Positions 31,470 through 36,164 of a stretch of 36,164 bases of DNA are shown one piece after another. The stretch is taken from positions 1 to 36,164 of the forward strand of contig NZZV01000016.1 in the NCBI GenBank assembly GCA_002698945.1, in the 5' to 3' direction. Numbering within the stretch: the first letter of the stretch is position 1; every line of letters begins with the position of its first letter. Position numbers and translations under genes: made by a program. Below the pieces are notes generated by a model, which ran no database searches, was not told the origin of the DNA, and was given only the letters and a program-made list of their open reading frames with translations. This DNA is from Acidimicrobiaceae bacterium (GTDB lineage: Bacteria > Actinomycetota > Acidimicrobiia > Acidimicrobiales > Ilumatobacteraceae).

Positions 31470-32519
31470 ATGAGCGCCACTGCGAACCCACCCGCGAATC
31501 CGTCGGGAGTCCGGCACGTTGCAGCGACCGTTGCAGCGACGATGGTGCCACCTGCCGATTCGCTGCCCGACGTGTTGCCGAACGAACGGTTCAACGCCCG
31601 TGGGATGCCGATCCGCGAACTCCGCGACGAGTTGCGCCGGATCCCGAACGTCCGCAACGCGATCGCGGTCGTGTCGACGCTGCTCCAGTCGTACGGCGTC
31701 GTCATCGCCGCTGCGGTCGTCAACACGTGGTGGGCCTACGTCATCGCCTTCTTCTTGATGGCTCGGGGTCATGTGTGCCTGAACATCCTCGGTCACGAGG
31801 CCGCGCACCGCCTGCTGTTCAGCAACCGTCGACTGAACGACCTCGTCGGCCGGTTCCTGTCGTATTCCTCGTACACGGCGATGCTCGCGTACCGCCGGGC
31901 ACACTTTGCCCACCATCGCGACGAGATGGGGCCCGACGAGCCCGACCTGTCGCTGTACGCCGGCTATCCGATCGCCAAGGATTCGTGGCACCGAAAGCTG
32001 CGACGAGACCTGACCGGTGTCAGCGCATACAAGAACCTGCGCGTGTTGTTCTCTGCCGCTCGCCACGGCAAACGCGAGGCGATCATCATCCTCGGCCTGC
32101 ACGCCGGTCTGCTCGGGTTGGCGGTCGCGTTCCAGCGTCCCTGGGCGTACGTGGTCTGGATCCTGTCGTGGTCGACACTCTGGAAGTTCTCGAACCGGTT
32201 GCGGGCGATCGCCGAGCACGGTGGCATGCAACGCTCACGCGACCGACGCGAGACCACCCACGTCATTCGGCAGTCGCTACTCGCTCGGTATTGGATGGTG
32301 CCGTACCACACCGGTTGGCACCTCGCCCACCACGCCGACATGGGAGTGCCGTGGACGAACCTGCCCCGGCTCCACGACGAGCTGGTCGCAACCGGGTGGA
32401 TCACCCCTGAACTCGAGTACCCGAGCTACCGGGCCTTCTGGAAGGCGTGCTCGTCGGGCGACGGCGGCAACGCGAGTCAGCGGGCAACGGGCACCAGCTT
32501 CCTCGCCTTCGACGACTGA
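31470..32519 (+). CDS. Membrane fatty acid desaturase/hydroxylase, 349 aa
   Basis: Di-iron membrane enzyme. Histidine boxes GHEAAH (108-113), HFAHH (145-149) and HLAHH (284-288), with a further AEHGG (His250), match the membrane fatty acid desaturase superfamily. Hydrophobic pairs flank them (about 65-100 and 205-240). The substrate may be an acyl-lipid, acyl-CoA or another lipid. It is divergent from the PaaX-type regulator and converges on a small membrane protein gene 14 bases after its stop. Confidence 0.9.
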   Translation: MSATANPPANPSGVRHVAATVAATMVPPADSLPDVLPNERFNARGMPIRELRDELRRIPNVRNAIAVVSTLLQSYGVVIAAAVVNTWWAYVIAFFLMARGHVCLNILGHEAAHRLLFSNRRLNDLVGRFLSYSSYTAMLAYRRAHFAHHRDEMGPDEPDLSLYAGYPIAKDSWHRKLRRDLTGVSAYKNLRVLFSAARHGKREAIIILGLHAGLLGLAVAFQRPWAYVVWILSWSTLWKFSNRLRAIAEHGGMQRSRDRRETTHVIRQSLLARYWMVPYHTGWHLAHHADMGVPWTNLPRLHDELVATGWITPELEYPSYRAFWKACSSGDGGNASQRATGTSFLAFDD

Positions 32520-32533
32520 GCCGACGGTCGCGG

Positions 32534-32962
32534 TCAGGAGACGATCTCGGTGAGATCGCGCACGATCTCGAACACCATGAACCCCATCACCGCGGTGCCG
32601 AGCACCGTGTAGTGCCACCGCTTCGAGTGGTCGGCACGCCAGAACCTGCGGATGCTCATGACGATCGCCACGATCGCCACGATCGAGATCGTGAGACCGA
32701 TCCACGGCCCGACACCGCTGGCGACGCCGATCGCCGGCAGGACGAACGGGAAGAAGATGTACATGAGCAGGCACCGGACCGTCGCGACCAGGATCGACGT
32801 CTGGAACGCCTTCTGGGCTTCGGCGGCAGTCGCCTTCGGTCCGTCGACGGGCAGGCGGAGCAGCCGACGCATGAAGCGGTCGGCGGTCGACGGACGGTGC
32901 GTCGGTGCCGCCGCAGTCGTGGCCGGCTGTTCGAGAGGGGAGGCGTCGAGGGGGTGCGTCAT
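32534..32962 (-). CDS. Small membrane protein, 142 aa, unknown function
   Basis: Three predicted membrane helices (about 58-78, 86-104, 116-136) follow a 50-residue Ala/Thr/Pro-rich cytoplasmic N-terminus. Short basic stretches (RRFWRADHSKRW) lie between helices 2 and 3. No family is recognised. The ATG at 32962 overlaps the HAD phosphatase stop by 4 bases, so the two are co-translated. Confidence 0.75.
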   Translation of the reverse strand: MTHPLDASPLEQPATTAAAPTHRPSTADRFMRRLLRLPVDGPKATAAEAQKAFQTSILVATVRCLLMYIFFPFVLPAIGVASGVGPWIGLTISIVAIVAIVMSIRRFWRADHSKRWHYTVLGTAVMGFMVFEIVRDLTEIVS

Positions 32963-33639
32963 GAGCTCCGCAAACGGTACGGCTGGGCGACCAGCTCTGC
33001 AACTTCGGCGGGCGTCTCGGCCAACGCGACCGCACCGGCCCCGAGCAACTCCTCGATCGACCCGTAGCCCCACGTCACCCCGATGCAGGGGATGCCGTGG
33101 TGCATGGCGCCGATCACGTCGTGGTCGCGGTCGCCGACCATGATCACCATCTGCTCGAGTTCGGGATGCCCGTAGATCCCGAGTTCCTGGAGCGCGTATG
33201 CGATGACCTGGGCCTTCGTGCGGCGTTCGGACGTCATCGTCGCTCCTGCTCGCACGTCGAATCGGTGGCTGATCTCGAAGTAGTCGAGGATCGGGTGCGC
33301 GGTCTTCTCGGGTTTGGCGGTGGCCACCGACAGCGACAGGCCCTGCAACGCCATCGAGTCGAGCATCTCGAGGACGCCGTCGTACAGGGTGTTCTCGAAC
33401 GCGCCCTTGGCCTCGTAGCGGCGTCGGTACGTGTTGATCACCCGCTCGAGTGCGTCGTCGGGGATGCCGATCGACGGCAGCCCGACCTCGAACGGTGGCC
33501 CGATCACCGAGCGGACCTCGTCTTCGGACGGGATCGGGAAGCCTTCCTGTTCGCACGCCCACTGCAGCGAACGGAGGATGCCCGGCTCGGAATGGGACAG
33601 GGTTCCGTCGAGGTCGAGGAGGACGTGGGTGCGGGGCAT
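32959..33639 (-). CDS. HAD-superfamily hydrolase, phosphoglycolate phosphatase-like, 226 aa
   Basis: Cytosolic phosphatase of the haloacid dehalogenase superfamily. Motif I LLDLDGTLSHSE (catalytic Asp pair), a helical cap after it, motif II/III around VATAKPEKT, and motif IV GDRDHDVIGA are present. The N-terminal layout and the GVTWGYGS end resemble Gph/PpaX-type enzymes. The ATG at 33639 is preferred because the DLDGTL motif then falls at the usual distance; GGAG lies 8 bases upstream. Confidence 0.88.
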   Translation of the reverse strand: MPRTHVLLDLDGTLSHSEPGILRSLQWACEQEGFPIPSEDEVRSVIGPPFEVGLPSIGIPDDALERVINTYRRRYEAKGAFENTLYDGVLEMLDSMALQGLSLSVATAKPEKTAHPILDYFEISHRFDVRAGATMTSERRTKAQVIAYALQELGIYGHPELEQMVIMVGDRDHDVIGAMHHGIPCIGVTWGYGSIEELLGAGAVALAETPAEVAELVAQPYRLRSS

Positions 33640-33677
33640 CAGGGTGTCTCCGGGATCGAGCGGCGGCCGACCATCCG

Positions 33678-33717
33678 TCGGCACATGGGTCGTCTCGTGT
33701 CCTGACTCATGTGCCGA
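33678..33717 (-). terminator. 10-bp inverted repeat at the 3' end of the potassium channel gene
   Basis: Arms 33678-33687 and 33708-33717 are perfect reverse complements with a 20-base loop, overlapping the channel gene's last codons and stop. It is possibly a weak terminator or mRNA end; no T run follows. Confidence 0.4.
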
Positions 33718-34699
33718 CCTCGTCGAGGCGCCGCAGGGCGTCGGCCGTGCCGACGGCGATGATCACATTGTGGGCGTGCAGCACCGTATCGGGATCGGGG
33801 TTGGTGTTGAACGTCCCGTCGTCGCCACGCAACGCGAGCACGAGGACGCCGGCGCGTTGGCGCAGATTCGCGTTGCGCAACGTCGTCCCGGCCAGCGTCG
33901 AGTGCTCGGCGATCTCCAGTTCCTGCATCCGGAAGTCCATCGACCGCTCGTGCATCGTCACGTCGACGAACTCGGCGACGTTGGGCTGGACGACGAAGGA
34001 GGCCATACGTGCAGCACCGAGCTCCTGCGGGTTGACGACACGATCGGCACCGGCCCGTTCGAGCTTCGAGATGCTCTCCTCCTGTCTGGCACGCGCCACG
34101 ATGAACAGGTCGTTGCGGACCGCGCGACTCGACAGGGTGACGAACAGGTTCTCGGCGTCGCCCTCGAGCGCTGCGATCAGCGCGAACGCCCGCTCGATGC
34201 CGGCGGCGCGCAGCACCCCGTCCTCGGTGGCGTCGCCGGCGACGGTCGGGAGCGCGATGCCACGGAGGCGGTGCTCGTCGACGTCGACGACGACCACCTC
34301 TCGGCCGGCGTGGTGCAGATCGGTGGCGACCGCTTTGCCGACACGGCCCCAGCCGCACACGATGACGTGGCCTTCCATCTGGGAGATCTTCTTGTCCATC
34401 CGTCTCCTCCCGACGAACTCGCGGAGCTGACCTTCGACCACGGATTGGATCGTCAGGGTGAAGGTGTACAGCACCGTGCTGACGCCGACAACGATCAGGG
34501 CCATCGTGAAGATCTTCTCGGGTGTGCTCACGTCGGGGCCGGTGATCTCGCGGTATCCGACGGTGGTGATCGTGGTGATCGTCATGTACATCGCGTCGAT
34601 CAACGCGAGGCCGAGCACGACGTAGCCGATCGTGCCGATCACGAAGACGGTCGTGACCATGCCGATGGCAAGGCGCAGCCGTCCGATCGTGGTCGTCAT
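33707..34699 (-). CDS. Two-helix potassium channel protein with RCK (TrkA-N/TrkA-C) domains, 330 aa
   Basis: Membrane K+ channel subunit. Helix 1 (about 10-34), pore loop TTITTVGYRE (41-51), helix 2 (about 61-86), then a cytoplasmic RCK domain with the nucleotide motif CGWGRVGKA (115-123) and an acidic VVDVDEHRL end of strand 2, and a TrkA-C-like domain (about 240-330). The filter reads TVGYR rather than TVGYG, a variant I recall in bacterial channel-TrkA proteins. It would assemble as a tetramer gated by nucleotide or ions. Confidence 0.9.
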   Translation of the reverse strand: MTTTIGRLRLAIGMVTTVFVIGTIGYVVLGLALIDAMYMTITTITTVGYREITGPDVSTPEKIFTMALIVVGVSTVLYTFTLTIQSVVEGQLREFVGRRRMDKKISQMEGHVIVCGWGRVGKAVATDLHHAGREVVVVDVDEHRLRGIALPTVAGDATEDGVLRAAGIERAFALIAALEGDAENLFVTLSSRAVRNDLFIVARARQEESISKLERAGADRVVNPQELGAARMASFVVQPNVAEFVDVTMHERSMDFRMQELEIAEHSTLAGTTLRNANLRQRAGVLVLALRGDDGTFNTNPDPDTVLHAHNVIIAVGTADALRRLDEVGT

Positions 34700-34756
34700 C
34701 GACGGTCCACGCTAATCGGCCCCGCTCGGCAGGACCCGAACGACGTCGCGGCGCGG

Positions 34757-35326
34757 TCAGAGGATTCCGGCGGCGAACGCGTAGCCCAAGCCGCCGAAGC
34801 TGAGGCCGTCGGTGATGTCGCCGTCGAGGAAGCGCCGGCGAACCTCGTCGATCGGCAGCCACTCGACGCGAGCCGCCTCGTTGGTGTCGGTGGGGTCGCC
34901 GACATGCTCGGCGTCGTGACTGACGAAGATCTGGAACGTTTGGTCGAGCATGCCGTTCGCTGGGTGGAACGAGCAGATCTGCTCCAGCGTGCGGGGCGCC
35001 CAGCCCGACTCCTCGACCGCTTCGCGGCGGGCGGCCTCCAGCGGGGACTCACCGTCGTCGACGGCGCCGGCGGGCAGCTCCCAACCCCACGTGTCGGTGA
35101 CGAACCGATGACGCCACAGCAGAAGCACGGAGCGGTCGTGCACCATGATCGTCCCGGCGGCGGGTCGCGGGAGGCGCACGACGTGGTGGTCGATGCGTGT
35201 GCCGTCGGGGAGTTCGACGTCGGTGGTGACCAGGCGCACCCACTCAGAGTCGTAGATGACCGTGTCACCGCGATCGATCCATCGTCCGGCGTCGACCGGT
35301 GGATCGCCGGCGGTGCCGTGGTGCAT
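34757..35326 (-). CDS. Nudix hydrolase, ADP-ribose pyrophosphatase-like, 189 aa
   Basis: Cytosolic pyrophosphohydrolase. The Nudix box is complete at residues 87-109 (Gly87, Glu93, Arg101-Glu102, Glu105-Glu106, Gly108). ELPAGAVDDGES just before and within it, and the preceding beta-strands, resemble ADP-sugar pyrophosphatases. Its ATG at 35326 lies 4 bases after the ftsB stop, so the two genes are probably co-transcribed. The substrate is inferred only from family resemblance. Confidence 0.87.
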   Translation of the reverse strand: MHHGTAGDPPVDAGRWIDRGDTVIYDSEWVRLVTTDVELPDGTRIDHHVVRLPRPAAGTIMVHDRSVLLLWRHRFVTDTWGWELPAGAVDDGESPLEAARREAVEESGWAPRTLEQICSFHPANGMLDQTFQIFVSHDAEHVGDPTDTNEAARVEWLPIDEVRRRFLDGDITDGLSFGGLGYAFAAGIL

Positions 35327-35330
35327 GCGG

Positions 35331-35873
35331 CTAGCCGCCCGCGGGCGGGGCCGTGCTGGTGACGACCGTCGGCGGGGTTTCGGTCGCGATCGCCGGCGCC
35401 GGCAACCCGCCGCGCCGCAGGCTCGTGATCTCGGTGACGACGCTGTACGGCCAGCCGTCGGGGAGGTCGGTCGGCACGTCGGGATAACCGAGCACCGACT
35501 CGCGGATCTCACCGGCTTCGACGTAGCCGAGCTCCTCGCGTGCCGCCTCGCGGATGCCGTCCTCAGTGTGCAACCGGTCGACTTCGGTCCGCAGATCGGC
35601 GACGACCGCCTCGAGTTCGTCGACCTGTTCGCTCCGTTCGGCGATCCGTTCGTCCTGGTCGAACAGGGTTCGGAACGGGATACCGAACAGCGCATACGCG
35701 AGCGCCGCGGCGATGCCGATCGCGACCACTGCCAGGAGCACGGTGCTGCTCTTGGGGCCGATCAGCACCCGCCGATCGCGCACGACCGGTCGTGTGACGT
35801 CGCCGAGGCGCGACCGACCGGCGTCGGCGGCCGGGCGCGCCGGCTTGTCGAGCGTCGTTCGTCGATCGGACAC
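35331..35873 (-). CDS. FtsB/DivIC-family septum formation initiator, 180 aa
   Basis: Bitopic cell-division protein that with FtsL and FtsQ activates septal wall synthesis. A basic cytoplasmic N-terminus (1-42), one membrane helix (44-65), an extracytoplasmic coiled coil (about 72-103, Glu/Leu/Val heptads) and the AREELGYVEAGE motif typical of the family are present. A Pro/Thr-rich tail (about 130-180) extends beyond the core. It starts with GTG without a ribosome-binding site. It lies 96 bases downstream of enolase, the classical actinobacterial arrangement. Confidence 0.9.
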   Translation of the reverse strand: MSDRRTTLDKPARPAADAGRSRLGDVTRPVVRDRRVLIGPKSSTVLLAVVAIGIAAALAYALFGIPFRTLFDQDERIAERSEQVDELEAVVADLRTEVDRLHTEDGIREAAREELGYVEAGEIRESVLGYPDVPTDLPDGWPYSVVTEITSLRRGGLPAPAIATETPPTVVTSTAPPAGG

Positions 35874-35969
35874 GTGGAGAGTCTGTCAGTCGCAGCGACC
35901 GAATCCGTGGCACCGCGCCGAAACGACCGTCACGACGCGATCGTCGGACGGAATCCGGCGGGGTCGATG

Positions 35970-36164
<195 letters not shown>

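Overview
The window is GC-rich DNA with very dense gene packing, several GTG starts and many 1-4 base start/stop overlaps. Its gene content (BMP-type nucleoside importer, DUF501 protein, FtsB next to enolase, PaaX regulator, actinobacterial-type adenosine deaminases, CO-dehydrogenase-like accessory genes) fits an actinobacterium. My best guess is class Acidimicrobiia, perhaps an Ilumatobacter-like marine lineage, but that assignment is inference. I see no rRNA, tRNA, phage, insertion sequence or CRISPR array.

Layout. (1) Positions 1-13087 form a nucleoside salvage region: a 5'-truncated phosphohexomutase-family gene, a leftward phyH-add-upp-glycosyltransferase operon, a divergent short QueF-like gene, and a leftward five-gene operon for a BMP-type ABC nucleoside importer ending in a second adenosine deaminase. 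Import, deamination, base salvage and sugar-phosphate isomerisation could be linked here. (2) Positions 13273-18304 hold a crotonase-fold protein lacking both usual catalytic glutamates, a small basic protein, a GNAT acetyltransferase, a DUF501 protein fused to a degenerate Ppx/GppA half-domain, coxG, mocA and an NlpC/P60 peptidase. (3) Positions 18413-24541 hold CO/xanthine-dehydrogenase-like genes (xdhC pieces, coxE, coxD, coxM, coxS) and an FAD amine-oxidase-like gene. The catalytic molybdenum subunit coxL is absent from the window. (4) Positions 24840-30557 encode a branched-chain amino-acid-type ABC importer. Its binding protein is convergent to livHMGF, and LivH carries an unusual N-terminal secreted beta-sandwich domain. 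(5) Positions 30637-36164 hold a PaaX-type regulator, a fatty acid desaturase, a small membrane protein, a HAD phosphatase, a K+ channel/RCK protein, a Nudix hydrolase, FtsB and the 3' end of enolase.

The most striking non-coding structure is a family of intergenic palindromes present at five loci (1531-1616, 6449-6644, 18320-18401, 21632-21713, 26358-26440). All share a 13-base core of the type GRNGTCNGRYNCY, and the cores are spaced 57 bp centre to centre (58 at one locus). The flanking arms differ between loci but remain self-complementary within each. Every locus sits at the 3' end of genes, four of the five between convergent genes. They look like a REPIN-like mobile or structured 3'-end element family; no transposase is visible in the window.

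Long open frames antisense to real genes are common here because of base composition and were left out.
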